DNA of 64,000 nt from Massilia agilis (lineage in GTDB: Bacteria > Pseudomonadota > Gammaproteobacteria > Burkholderiales > Burkholderiaceae_D). The first letter of the stretch is position 1. Each line of letters begins with the position of its first letter. The position numbers were made by a program, and so were the translations under genes. The stretch covers positions 1 through 64,000 of the forward strand of contig NZ_JANUHB010000006.1 in assembly GCF_024756255.1 (NCBI RefSeq), given 5' to 3'. Shown in pieces: positions 8,274-16,418 of this stretch. The notes beneath the pieces are model-generated. The model did not search any database, was not told the DNA's origin, and worked only from the letters and a program-made list of their open reading frames with translations.

Positions 8274-10370
8274 ATGCGTAACCGGTTACTTAACACCTTG
8301 ATGCTGCTGGCCTTTGCCGCCGCGTCCACCCAGGCGCTGGCCGATGAGCCGCCGGCGCGCGTCGGCCGTGTCGCGCTCGCACAGGGACAGGTCACTGTCG
8401 GCGGCGACGGCATCGAGACCACCACCGCCCAGGTCAACTGGCCGGTCACGTCCAACGAGATGATCACCACCGCGCGCGGCGCGCGCACCGAGCTGCAGGT
8501 GGGCTCGACCTTCATCCGGCTGGACGGCGATTCGTCGCTCGAGGTGGTCGAGCTGGACGACGACAACCTGCGCCTGCGCCTGCACTACGGCAGCGCCAGC
8601 ATCCGCATCGTCAACCCGGACGTGCTGGGCGGCTTCGAGCTGTCCACGCCCGAGGGCCGGGTGCGCATGCAGGAGCCGGGCCGGCTGCGCGTGGATGCCG
8701 AGCGCGTGGCCGACACCAGCAGCGTGACCGTGTTCGAGGGCTCGGCCCGCGTGGAAGGCGGCGGCGCCAGCCTGACGCTGCGCGCCGGCAAGCGTGCCGA
8801 GCTGCAGGACGACGACGTGCGCACCATCGCCGCCATGCGCGACGCGTTCGACGACTGGGCGCAGGACCGCGACCGCTACGCCCAGGCGCCGGCCGCCACG
8901 CGCTATGTGACCACCGAAATGACCGGCTATTCCGACCTGGACCGCTACGGCCACTGGCAGATGAGCACCGAGTACGGCCCGCTGTGGATCCCCACGGTGG
9001 TGGCGCCGGGCTGGGCGCCGTACAGCGACGGCAGCTGGGTCTGGATGGACCAGTGGGGCTGGACCTGGGTGGACAACGCGCCGTGGGGCTACGCGCCCTT
9101 CCACTACGGGCGCTGGGTGGTCGTGAACAAGCGCTGGTGCTGGGCGCCGGGACACCGCGAGCACCGGCCGGTGTGGGCGCCGGCGCTGGTCGGCTGGGTG
9201 GGCGGGTCGAACTGGAGCGTGCGCTTCCGTGACCGCCACCAGGCCCTGCCCGCGCGCGGCTGGTACCCGCTGTCGCCGCATGACCGCTACGTGCCCGGCT
9301 ACCGCGCGCCGGACGACCACCTGCGCCGCCTGAACAGCGACGTGCGCCCCGATTTTCGCCACCGTGCGCCGGAGCCGCGCGGCATCACCGTGGTGCCGCA
9401 GGACCAGTTCACCCACCGTGGCCGCGTGCCGGTGACGCAGGCGCCACATGCGGACGTGCCACGCCAGGCGCTGCAGGCCGTGCCGGGCGCCGCGCCGCCG
9501 CCGCCCGTGGGCAGGCGCGAGCATGACGCGCGCCGCGAGGAACGCCGTGCCGACGAACGTCCCGGCGAGCGCGGCCCCGGCGGCCGTTTCGACCGTGACC
9601 GTTTCGACCATGACCGCCTGGACCGCCGCGGCGACGAACGTGCCCGCCGCGAAGCACAGCCGCAAGTGCTCTCGACCCAGCCCAACCCGGTCATCCCCGA
9701 CCATCGCCAGCCGCCGCAACCGGTGACGGTGCTGTCGGCGCCGCCTGTGTTGCAAGGGCCGCAGCCACAGCGCCCGGTGATTCCGGAGCACCGCCAGCCG
9801 CCGCAGCCGGTGGCCGCGATGTCGGCGCCGCCGGTGATCCAGCCGGGCCAGCCGATCCAGACGCAGCAGCCGGTGATTCCCGAGCACCGTCCGCCGCCGC
9901 AGCCGGTGACCGTGCTGTCCGCGCCGCCGGTGCTACCCGGCCAGCAACAGGCGCAGCCGCTGCCGCCGTCGCGCCTGCAGTGGCGCCACGAGAAGATGGA
10001 CACGGGCGACGAGCCGCGCCGCGAGCGGACGCTGCCGCTTGCCCCTGGCCCGGTTCCCGCCGGCGTTGCGCCGCCGCCGCAGGCCGCGATGCCCGCGCCG
10101 CCGGAGCGGCCGCACCGCGCCGAGTTCGAACGGCGCGAGATGCCGCCGCCAGTGCGCCAGGCGCCGCCGCCGGCACCCGCCCCGGCAGCCCCGCCGCCGG
10201 TGGCGCACCAGTTCCAGCCGCCGCCTTCTCCGCCGCCGGTGATGCGCCAGATGCCGCCGCCACCGTCGCCGCCGGCGATGCAGGCGCCGCCCGCACCGCG
10301 TCCGGCACCCGCCGCCGCCCCGGTGCCCCAGCGAGCACGCGACGACAACGCCCGGCAGCAGGAGCGCTGA
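8274..10370 (+). CDS. exported FecR-domain / DUF6600 protein with proline-rich tandem repeats
   Basis: 698 residues. Signal peptide at residues 1-21 (MRNRLLNTLMLLAFAAASTQ then ALA). A FecR-like beta domain spans about 35-190. A tryptophan-rich DUF6600 region follows (about 215-345), with repeated motifs such as DGSWVWMDQWGWTWVDNAPW. From about residue 400 the protein is charged, with a DERPGERGPGGRFDRDRFD stretch, then strongly proline-rich. A 21-residue unit containing PVIPEHRQPPQPV and ending SAPPV occurs three times at 9687-9932. Proteins of this architecture are exported and of unknown function; the lack of a sigma factor neighbour argues against a FecIR signalling role. The protein is probably periplasmic or surface-exposed. 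Confidence 0.85.
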   Translation: MRNRLLNTLMLLAFAAASTQALADEPPARVGRVALAQGQVTVGGDGIETTTAQVNWPVTSNEMITTARGARTELQVGSTFIRLDGDSSLEVVELDDDNLRLRLHYGSASIRIVNPDVLGGFELSTPEGRVRMQEPGRLRVDAERVADTSSVTVFEGSARVEGGGASLTLRAGKRAELQDDDVRTIAAMRDAFDDWAQDRDRYAQAPAATRYVTTEMTGYSDLDRYGHWQMSTEYGPLWIPTVVAPGWAPYSDGSWVWMDQWGWTWVDNAPWGYAPFHYGRWVVVNKRWCWAPGHREHRPVWAPALVGWVGGSNWSVRFRDRHQALPARGWYPLSPHDRYVPGYRAPDDHLRRLNSDVRPDFRHRAPEPRGITVVPQDQFTHRGRVPVTQAPHADVPRQALQAVPGAAPPPPVGRREHDARREERRADERPGERGPGGRFDRDRFDHDRLDRRGDERARREAQPQVLSTQPNPVIPDHRQPPQPVTVLSAPPVLQGPQPQRPVIPEHRQPPQPVAAMSAPPVIQPGQPIQTQQPVIPEHRPPPQPVTVLSAPPVLPGQQQAQPLPPSRLQWRHEKMDTGDEPRRERTLPLAPGPVPAGVAPPPQAAMPAPPERPHRAEFERREMPPPVRQAPPPAPAPAAPPPVAHQFQPPPSPPPVMRQMPPPPSPPAMQAPPAPRPAPAAAPVPQRARDDNARQQER
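9687..9932 (+). repeat. three tandem coding repeats in the DUF6600 protein
   Basis: Three units of 21 codons share the core PVIPxHRxPPQPV and the ending SAPPV, separated by short glutamine-rich linkers. The units differ at few positions, indicating recent duplication or recombination. Confidence 0.8.
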
Positions 10371-10584
10371 CGCGACTATCCCGCCTATCCGCAATCCAGC
10401 CACCCGAAAATGCATTTCGTCACATTCCGATGGCTGGCGGCGGGGCCGATCGGTACAGTTCCAGCATCGGGTCAGCGCCTGCGGGCGCTGCCTTTCTGCA
10501 CCAGCGGCGCCAGGCGCCCCGTGCCGCAGGGTTTCCCGGTACCGATTTTGTCCCGCTATTTCTCTCTACGATGGGAATAGTTTA

Positions 10585-10612
10585 GGCCGGCCTTGAGCCG
10601 GCCGTTTTTTTT
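10585..10612 (+). terminator. intrinsic terminator
   Basis: A 7-bp perfect stem GGCCGGC / GCCGGCC with a 5-base loop is followed by G and eight T residues. Strong rightward Rho-independent terminator, presumably ending transcripts from the DUF6600 gene. Confidence 0.85.
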
Positions 10613-10652
10613 GTACCGCCGCGCTGCGCGAAAGATTGCGGCTGCAGTAGCA

Positions 10653-10762
10653 CGTCGTTCCGGCGAAAGCCGGAACCCATAACCCGCGTGAACGGACGCG
10701 CCTTGTCCGTCTGCCGCGGCTGCGCACACTCGGCATGGGTCCCGGCTTTCGCCGAGACGACG
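10653..10762. repeat. Family A dispersed inverted repeat, copy 2
   Basis: CGTCGTTCCGGCGAAAGCCG followed by GAACCCAT at the left and the inverted form with CGGCATGGGTCCCGGC... ending GAGACGACG at the right. The left arm has T for C at position 7 with a compensating A in the stem, so the hairpin is conserved. Confidence 0.88.
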
Positions 10763-10829
10763 GCGCGGGCTTGCACCACCGGGCTTTGCCCCCACATTGG
10801 CTACAATGCGCTTTTGAACTGGAACACAC

Positions 10830-11096
10830 ATGGACCCGAACGAATCCCTCATCGAATACCCGAGCGACTTTCCGATCAAGGTCATGGGGGCAACGCACGA
10901 GGAGTTTGCCGCCACCATCACCAGCGTGCTGGTCGAGCTCGACCCGACTTTCCACTCTGGCAAGATGACGGTGCGCCCCTCGGCCAAGGGCAACTACACT
11001 GGCCTGACCGTGATCGTGCGCGCCACCAGCCGCGAGCAGCTCGACGACATCTACCGCGCGCTGTCGGGCCATCCGATGGTCAAGGTGGTGCTGTAA
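10830..11096 (+). CDS. ybeD: YbeD/DUF493 family small protein
   Basis: 88 residues, MDPNESLIEYPSDFPIKVMG..., ending GHPMVKVVL. The SLIEYPSDFPIKVMG opening and the KGNYTGLTVIVRATSREQLDDIYRAL body match DUF493 (E. coli YbeD), an ACT-like alpha/beta fold of unknown function. As in E. coli, it sits immediately upstream of lipB (80 bp to the chosen lipB start), supporting the assignment and suggesting a regulatory or structural link to lipoate metabolism. A TACAAT box lies 22 bp upstream of the ATG. Confidence 0.9.
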   Translation: MDPNESLIEYPSDFPIKVMGATHEEFAATITSVLVELDPTFHSGKMTVRPSAKGNYTGLTVIVRATSREQLDDIYRALSGHPMVKVVL

Positions 11097-11175
11097 AAAC
11101 TGGCTGCCTTCAAGGCGCGGCCGGGGGCGCTGGCTTATAATGACGGGGCTGTTCACCAATCCCGACCGATTTTCC

Positions 11176-11880
11176 ATGCACCCGACCCGCCCCGCCAGGC
11201 CGATCATCCGCGAGCTTGGCCGCGCCGATTACGAGCCGACCTTCGCCGCGATGCGCGCCTTTACCGACGCGCGCACGCCCGATTCGGCGGACGAATTGTG
11301 GATTGTCGAGCACCCGCCGGTGTACACGCTGGGCCTGGGCGCCGACCGCGCGCACATCCTGGCCCCGCACGAGATCCCGGTGGTGCAGACCGACCGCGGC
11401 GGCGAAGTCACCTACCACGGCCCCGGCCAGGTGGTGATCTACCTGCTGATGGACCTGCGCCGCCAGAAGCCGGCCGGCAAGCTGTACGCGCGCCAGTTCG
11501 TCAACCGCATCGAGCAAGCCGTGATCGATGTGCTGGCGGCGTATAATCTGGAAGGCGAACGCATTGCCGGTGCGCCCGGCATCTACATCGCACAAGGGCC
11601 CCGCAAGGGCGCCAAGATCGCCGCGCTCGGCCTCAAGGTGCGCGGCAACGGCTGCACCTACCACGGCGTGTCGCTCAATGTCGCGATGGACCTGACCCCC
11701 TTCTCGTGGATCAACCCGTGCGGTTACTCGGGCCTGGCCACGGTCGACATGCGCACGATGGGCGTGGAGGCGCCGCTGGCCGACGTCCAGCACGCGCTCG
11801 CGCAGGCGCTGGTGCGCCACCTGGCTGCGGAACCCCAGCCAGCACCCAACAACCCGACTGACAGCCTCACAAGGGCATAG
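11176..11880 (+). CDS. lipB: octanoyl-[acyl carrier protein]:protein octanoyltransferase
   Basis: 234 residues. LipB moves the octanoyl group from ACP onto lipoyl domains of 2-oxoacid dehydrogenases and the glycine cleavage H protein, in the cytoplasm. Visible motifs: RGGEVTYHGPGQ (residues 74-85), the catalytic Lys147 in GAKIAALGLKV, and the acyl-thioester Cys182 in INPCGYSGL. A longer frame from 11140 exists, but its ATG overlaps a TATAAT (11136-11141) that looks like a -10 box, so the start MHPTRPARPI at 11176 is preferred. The stop lies four bases before lipA, so the two genes are cotranscribed. Confidence 0.95.
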   Translation: MHPTRPARPIIRELGRADYEPTFAAMRAFTDARTPDSADELWIVEHPPVYTLGLGADRAHILAPHEIPVVQTDRGGEVTYHGPGQVVIYLLMDLRRQKPAGKLYARQFVNRIEQAVIDVLAAYNLEGERIAGAPGIYIAQGPRKGAKIAALGLKVRGNGCTYHGVSLNVAMDLTPFSWINPCGYSGLATVDMRTMGVEAPLADVQHALAQALVRHLAAEPQPAPNNPTDSLTRA

Positions 11881-11884
11881 CCTC

Positions 11885-12874
11885 ATGACTTCCGACACCA
11901 ATACCGGCACCGCACCCGTCTACAACCCGAGCGAAAAGCAGAAGGGCGCCAGCAAGACCTCGCGCATCCCGATCAAGATCGTGCCGGTGGAGGATACCGA
12001 GCGCCTGAGGAAGCCGGACTGGATCCGCGTGAAGGCGGCCACGCACTCGTCGCGCTTCTACGAAATCAAGGATATCCTGCGCGCCAACAAGCTGGTGACG
12101 GTGTGCGAGGAAGCGAGTTGCCCGAACATCGGCGAGTGCTTCGGCAAGGGTACTGCGACCTTCATGATCATGGGCGACAAGTGCACCCGCCGCTGCCCGT
12201 TCTGCGACGTGGGCCACGGCCGTCCCGACCCGCTGGACGAAAACGAGCCGGGCAACCTGGCCAAGACCATCGCCGACCTGCGCCTGTCGTACGTGGTGAT
12301 CACCTCGGTGGACCGCGACGACCTGCGTGACGGCGGCGCCGGCCACTTCGTCAACTGCATCACCAAGACGCGCGAACTGTCGCCGCGCACCAAGATCGAG
12401 GTGCTGGTGCCGGACTTCCGCGGCCGCCTGGAAAAAGCGCTGAACATCTTCGCGGACGGCCTGCCGGACGTGATGAACCACAACCTGGAAACCGTGCCGC
12501 GCCTGTACAAGGAAGCGCGCCCGGGCGCCGACTACCACCACTCGCTGCAGCTGCTGCGCGACTTCAAGAAAATGTATCCTTCGGCCGTGACCAAGTCGGG
12601 CCTGATGGTGGGCCTGGGCGAAACCGACGAGGAGATCCTCGAGGTGATGCGCGACATGCGCGCCCACGACATCGACATGCTGACCATCGGCCAGTACCTG
12701 GCGCCGTCGAACTCGCACCTGCCGGTGCGCCGCTACGTGCACCCGGACACCTTCAAGATGTTCGAGGAAAAGGCCTACGAAATGGGCTTCGTGCACGCCG
12801 CCGTGGGCGCGATGGTGCGCTCGTCGTACCATGCGGACCAGCAGGCGCACAACGCGGGGGTCGAAGGCGCCTGA
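11885..12874 (+). CDS. lipA: lipoyl synthase
   Basis: 329 residues. A radical SAM enzyme that inserts two sulfur atoms at C6 and C8 of the octanoyl chain attached by LipB. The auxiliary cluster cysteines are Cys74, Cys79 and Cys85 (CEEASCPNIGEC); the radical SAM cluster is Cys100, Cys104 and Cys107 (CTRRCPFC); the C-terminal RSSY (312-315) supplies the serine ligand. All are intact. The N-terminus is extended by about 35 polar residues relative to the core, common in betaproteobacteria. Second gene of lipB-lipA, followed by a clear terminator. Confidence 0.97.
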   Translation: MTSDTNTGTAPVYNPSEKQKGASKTSRIPIKIVPVEDTERLRKPDWIRVKAATHSSRFYEIKDILRANKLVTVCEEASCPNIGECFGKGTATFMIMGDKCTRRCPFCDVGHGRPDPLDENEPGNLAKTIADLRLSYVVITSVDRDDLRDGGAGHFVNCITKTRELSPRTKIEVLVPDFRGRLEKALNIFADGLPDVMNHNLETVPRLYKEARPGADYHHSLQLLRDFKKMYPSAVTKSGLMVGLGETDEEILEVMRDMRAHDIDMLTIGQYLAPSNSHLPVRRYVHPDTFKMFEEKAYEMGFVHAAVGAMVRSSYHADQQAHNAGVEGA

Positions 12875-12894
12875 GCCAGCCATCCTGCATGAAC

Positions 12895-12932
12895 AACCGG
12901 GACCCGGGCAGCGCTCCGGTCCCGGTTTTTTT
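12895..12932 (+). terminator. intrinsic terminator after lipA
   Basis: Ten-bp perfect stem AACCGGGACC / GGTCCCGGTT with a 13-base loop, followed by a run of T residues. It closes the ybeD-lipB-lipA unit 20 bp after the lipA stop. Confidence 0.9.
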
Positions 12933-13033
12933 ATTGCTTTTCACTAGGCATGCATAAGGGAAAGTTTTCGAGAGAATTCTGACAAGGCCGCGCATTAGAA
13001 TCGTGTTCAATTTCTTTGAATGCGGACCCGCTA

Positions 13034-15895
13034 ATGCCCCGACACTTCCTCCGTCGCCTTGCCCTCGCTGTTTCCCTGCTTGCTGCCACGCTGCCCGCAC
13101 TCGCGGCGCTCGATCTGTCCGCGCCGATTCCCGTCGGCCCGCAGGTCAAGGTGGGCAAGCTCCCCAACGGGCTGACCTACTACATCCACAAGAACAGCAC
13201 GCCCGCGCAGCGCCTCGAGCTGCGCCTGGTGGTAAAGGCCGGCTCGGTGCTCGAAGACGACGACCAGCGCGGCCTGGCGCACTTCGTCGAGCACATGGCG
13301 TTCAACGGCTCGACCCACTTCAAGCGCCAGGAGCTGGTCAACTACATGCAGGCGATCGGCGTGAAGATGGGGGCCGACCTGAACGCCTACACGTCGTTCG
13401 ACGAGACGGTGTACATCCTGCCGATTCCCACCGACCGCAAGGACAACGTGGATAAGGGCTTTGCCGTGCTCGAGGACTGGGCGCACGGGCTGACGCTGAA
13501 TGACGCCGACATCGACAAGGAGCGCGACATCGTGCTCGAGGAGCTGCGCCTGCGCAAGGGCGCGGGCGAGCGTCTGAACAAGGTGGTCATGCCCAAGCTG
13601 TTCAATGGCTCCAAGTACGCCGAGCGCCTGCCGATCGGCACCGAGGAGGTGCTGCGCAACTTCAAGCCGGACACCCTGCGTCGCTTCTACCGTGAGTGGT
13701 ACCGCCCCGACCTGATGGCGGTGGTGGTGGTGGGCGACATCGAGCCGTCCGAAGCCGAGAAACAGATCCGCGCCCACTTCGCCGGGCTGACCAACCCAGC
13801 GCCGGAACGGGAGCGCAACTACCCGGACATTTCTTCCCGCCTGGACACCGAAGCGCTGGTCGTGACCGACAAGGAAGCGAGCGGCAATGCTGTGTTCCTG
13901 CGTTATCCGGTCGCCCCTGCACCAGCGCGCCTGACCTATGGCAGCTATCGCGAAAAGAAGATTGAATCGTTGTTCAGCACGATGCTGAACCAGCGCCTTC
14001 TGGAGCTGACCATGCAGCCGGACGCGCCGTTCCTAGGGGGTATCACCGGCATCACGCGCTTTACCGCGCGCTACCAGGCCTATCACGCCGTAGCTGCGCT
14101 CGGTCCGCGTGGAGCGGAACCGGCCATTGCCGCGCTGGTGCAGGAAAACATGCGTGCGCGTAAATTCGGTTTCTCGGAAGCAGAGCTGGAGCGGGCGCGC
14201 AAGAACCTGCTGCGTTCCTACGAACGCATGTACAACGAGCGTAACACCACCAACTCAGCCAGCTATGTTGGCGAATACCTGCGCAATTTCCTGGCCGGCG
14301 AGACGTTGCCGGGGACCGAGGCTGAATACCGTCTGGTCCAGGAGCTCCTTCCAGGCATCACCCTGGAAGAAGTCAATGAGTTCGCGCGCAAGACCATTCC
14401 CGCGGACTCGGGCAAGCTGGTGGTGTACTCGGGCGTCGAGCGTGCCGGCACCCCCGCCCCAACCCGCGAAGCGCTGCTGGCGGCGGCGCGCATGGCCGAG
14501 CAGGGGGACATCGGCCAGCGCAAGGACAAGGCGTTGGCGACGCGGCTGATGGAGCGCCCGCCCACGCCCGGCAGCATCGTCGAGGAATCGGAAGACAAGA
14601 CGCTGGGGCTGACGCGCCTGACGCTGTCCAACGGTGTGAAGGTGATCCTCAAGCCGACCGACTTCCACCGCGACCAGGTGATGTTGAGCGGCGCCCGCTT
14701 CGGCGGCCAGATGCTGTTCGACGAAAAGGATATCCCCAACACGCGGTACGCCAGCCAGGTGGCGGCGAGCATGGGGCTGAAGGACTTTTCGCCTGCGGAC
14801 GTTGGCAAGATCTTGGCCGGCAAGTCGGCCTCCGCGAGTACGTTGCTGGCCGATTATACCGATGAAGTCCGCGGCAACTCGGGCGCTGGCATCGATGACA
14901 TCGAGGCCATGCTGCAAATGCTGTGGCTGCGCTTCGACGGCGTGCGGCGCGACGAAACGCTGTACGCATCCTACATGGATCTGCGAAAAGAAGCGCTGCG
15001 CAACCGCCAGGCCCAGCCGGAGATGCGTTTCCGCGATGCGATCGTCGACACCCTGTACAACAAGCACCCGTACGAGCCGCGCGAACTGACCCTCGACGAT
15101 GTGGCCAGGATGAGCCTGGACCGCAGCATCGAGATCTACCGGCAGCGCTTTTCCAGCGCCAAGGGCATGACCTTCGTCCTTGTCGGCAGTTTCGATGTCG
15201 CCAAGCTCAAGCCGCTGCTGGCGACCTATCTGGCGACATTGCCGACCCCCGAGCTGACGGTAGCTTACCGCGACGTCGGCCTGCGCCCCGTGACCGGCGT
15301 GGTCAAGAAAGAGGTGCTGGGCGGCGTCGAGCAGAAGAGCACCCTGTCCGTGACCTTTACCGGCCCGGCCGCCTGGTCTGAACAGGAAAACTTGCGCATG
15401 GCGGCCCTCATCGAGGTGATGAACTTGCGCGTGTACGAGGTGCTGCGCACCAACCTGGGCCTGATCTATGGCGGCAACCTGTCGGGCGCCGTGCGCAAAA
15501 TCCCCTACGAGCACTATGTGATCAGCGGCTTGATCCCGACCGGGCCCGAGAAGATGGACAAGGTGGTCGCTGCGCTGTTCGAGCAGATCGAACGGCTCAA
15601 GACCACCGGCCCGGACGAGGCGGAACTGGCGAAGGTGAAGACCAACTGGCGCCAGCGCAACCAGCGCTCGCTGCGCGAAAACGTCTACTGGATGCAGCGC
15701 TTGCAGGTGTCTGTGCTCGACGGCACCGATCCCGGCCGGATCCTGAAGGTCATGGACGATGTGGATGCGATGACGGCGGCTGACATCCGCGCCGCCGCGC
15801 AGCGCTACTTCAAGACCGACAACTACGTGCAGGTGGTGCTCAACCCCGAGCGGCCTGCCGCCGTGGCCGCGGCCGCAAGCCAGGCGGGGAACTAG
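13034..15895 (+). CDS. exported M16-family zinc metallopeptidase
   Basis: 953 residues. Signal peptide (MPRHFLRRLALAVSLLAATL, cut after ALA). Two M16 (pitrilysin/insulinase) halves follow; the N-terminal half holds the inverted zinc motif HFVEH (His83, Glu86, His87) and a downstream ELRLR glutamate region. The C-terminal half lacks HxxEH, as usual for the regulatory domain. Predicted to be periplasmic and to degrade peptides or misfolded exported proteins. An alternative ATG at 13016 would add six residues. No ribosome binding site is obvious for either start. Monocistronic, between the lipA terminator and a hairpin at 15910. Confidence 0.92.
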   Translation: MPRHFLRRLALAVSLLAATLPALAALDLSAPIPVGPQVKVGKLPNGLTYYIHKNSTPAQRLELRLVVKAGSVLEDDDQRGLAHFVEHMAFNGSTHFKRQELVNYMQAIGVKMGADLNAYTSFDETVYILPIPTDRKDNVDKGFAVLEDWAHGLTLNDADIDKERDIVLEELRLRKGAGERLNKVVMPKLFNGSKYAERLPIGTEEVLRNFKPDTLRRFYREWYRPDLMAVVVVGDIEPSEAEKQIRAHFAGLTNPAPERERNYPDISSRLDTEALVVTDKEASGNAVFLRYPVAPAPARLTYGSYREKKIESLFSTMLNQRLLELTMQPDAPFLGGITGITRFTARYQAYHAVAALGPRGAEPAIAALVQENMRARKFGFSEAELERARKNLLRSYERMYNERNTTNSASYVGEYLRNFLAGETLPGTEAEYRLVQELLPGITLEEVNEFARKTIPADSGKLVVYSGVERAGTPAPTREALLAAARMAEQGDIGQRKDKALATRLMERPPTPGSIVEESEDKTLGLTRLTLSNGVKVILKPTDFHRDQVMLSGARFGGQMLFDEKDIPNTRYASQVAASMGLKDFSPADVGKILAGKSASASTLLADYTDEVRGNSGAGIDDIEAMLQMLWLRFDGVRRDETLYASYMDLRKEALRNRQAQPEMRFRDAIVDTLYNKHPYEPRELTLDDVARMSLDRSIEIYRQRFSSAKGMTFVLVGSFDVAKLKPLLATYLATLPTPELTVAYRDVGLRPVTGVVKKEVLGGVEQKSTLSVTFTGPAAWSEQENLRMAALIEVMNLRVYEVLRTNLGLIYGGNLSGAVRKIPYEHYVISGLIPTGPEKMDKVVAALFEQIERLKTTGPDEAELAKVKTNWRQRNQRSLRENVYWMQRLQVSVLDGTDPGRILKVMDDVDAMTAADIRAAAQRYFKTDNYVQVVLNPERPAAVAAAASQAGN

Positions 15896-15909
15896 CGAAC
15901 CCGCGCCCG

Positions 15910-15934
15910 CCCGGGCTGGACAGGCCAGCCCGGG
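15910..15934. terminator. candidate bidirectional terminator hairpin
   Basis: Ten-bp stem CCCGGGCTGG / CCAGCCCGGG with five-base loop between two convergent genes (M16 protease and small lipoprotein). No T tract, so termination strength is uncertain. Confidence 0.5.
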
Positions 15935-15939
15935 GGAGC

Positions 15940-16218
15940 TTAGCGGCCGTCGTTACCGTTGTTGGTCGAGGTGCCGGTCGTGGTGCCGGTCCCGGTCGTG
16001 CCGGTGCCCGAGCTGGTATTGCTGTTGCCGGTCGTGCCGCCCGAGGTGGTGACGCCGGTGGCCGTCGAGGATGCGCCGCTGTCCATCGACGAGCCGGAAC
16101 TCGTTCCGCTGCTCATCGACGAGCCGCTGCTGCGGCCGTTGTAGGTGTCGGTCGAGCTGCACGCTGCGAGTCCAAACGCCATCAGGCTGCCCAGCAGCAA
16201 GGTTTGATAGGGCTTCAT
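15940..16218 (-). CDS. small Ser/Gly/Thr-rich lipoprotein
   Basis: 92 residues. MKPYQTLLLGSLMAFGLAAC gives a lipobox with the modified cysteine at position 20. The mature part is almost entirely Ser, Gly, Thr and Asn (runs such as SSGSSMSSGTSSGSSMDSG), so it is probably an unstructured surface or periplasmic tether. The start is fixed by a strong GGAGGAAT ribosome binding site. No domain is recognisable. Converges with the M16 protease gene. Confidence 0.75.
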   Translation of the reverse strand: MKPYQTLLLGSLMAFGLAACSSTDTYNGRSSGSSMSSGTSSGSSMDSGASSTATGVTTSGGTTGNSNTSSGTGTTGTGTTTGTSTNNGNDGR

Positions 16219-16418
16219 CGATATTCCTCCTTCAGTTTTTGGGAATTCCACATACTGCAAGCCTGCGCGGTCGCTGGAAATAGGAAGAGTTCGCCAATGA
16301 CCGTAGGAGTAACCGCACAGTCTGATGGCAAGATGCGTTGCAGACACGCCTGCTGCTCTTCGGTTCCGCTTGACGCTTGGTTATAATCGAGGGTTCTTTC
16401 CTCAAGCACCCTCGCGTC

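Larger units (their letters stand above)
10371..10829. other. 459-bp non-coding stretch with terminator and family A repeat
   Basis: No convincing gene. It holds a strong intrinsic terminator at 10585-10612, repeat A2 at 10653-10762, and a TACAAT -10-like box at 10802-10807 placed 22 bases before the ybeD-like start. The 200 bp between the DUF6600 stop and the terminator show no recognisable RNA family; a long 3' untranslated region or an unrecognised small RNA is possible. Confidence 0.6.

Noticed and set aside
8274..9000. FecIR-type iron signalling pair with the TonB receptor
   Set aside because: The FecR-like protein has no sigma factor neighbour, has a cleavable signal peptide and a DUF6600 region, and lies 3 kb from the receptor in the opposite direction.
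11140..11175. Upstream ATG for lipB at 11140
   Set aside because: The ATG overlaps a TATAAT box and adds 12 non-conserved residues; the conserved protein begins at 11176.
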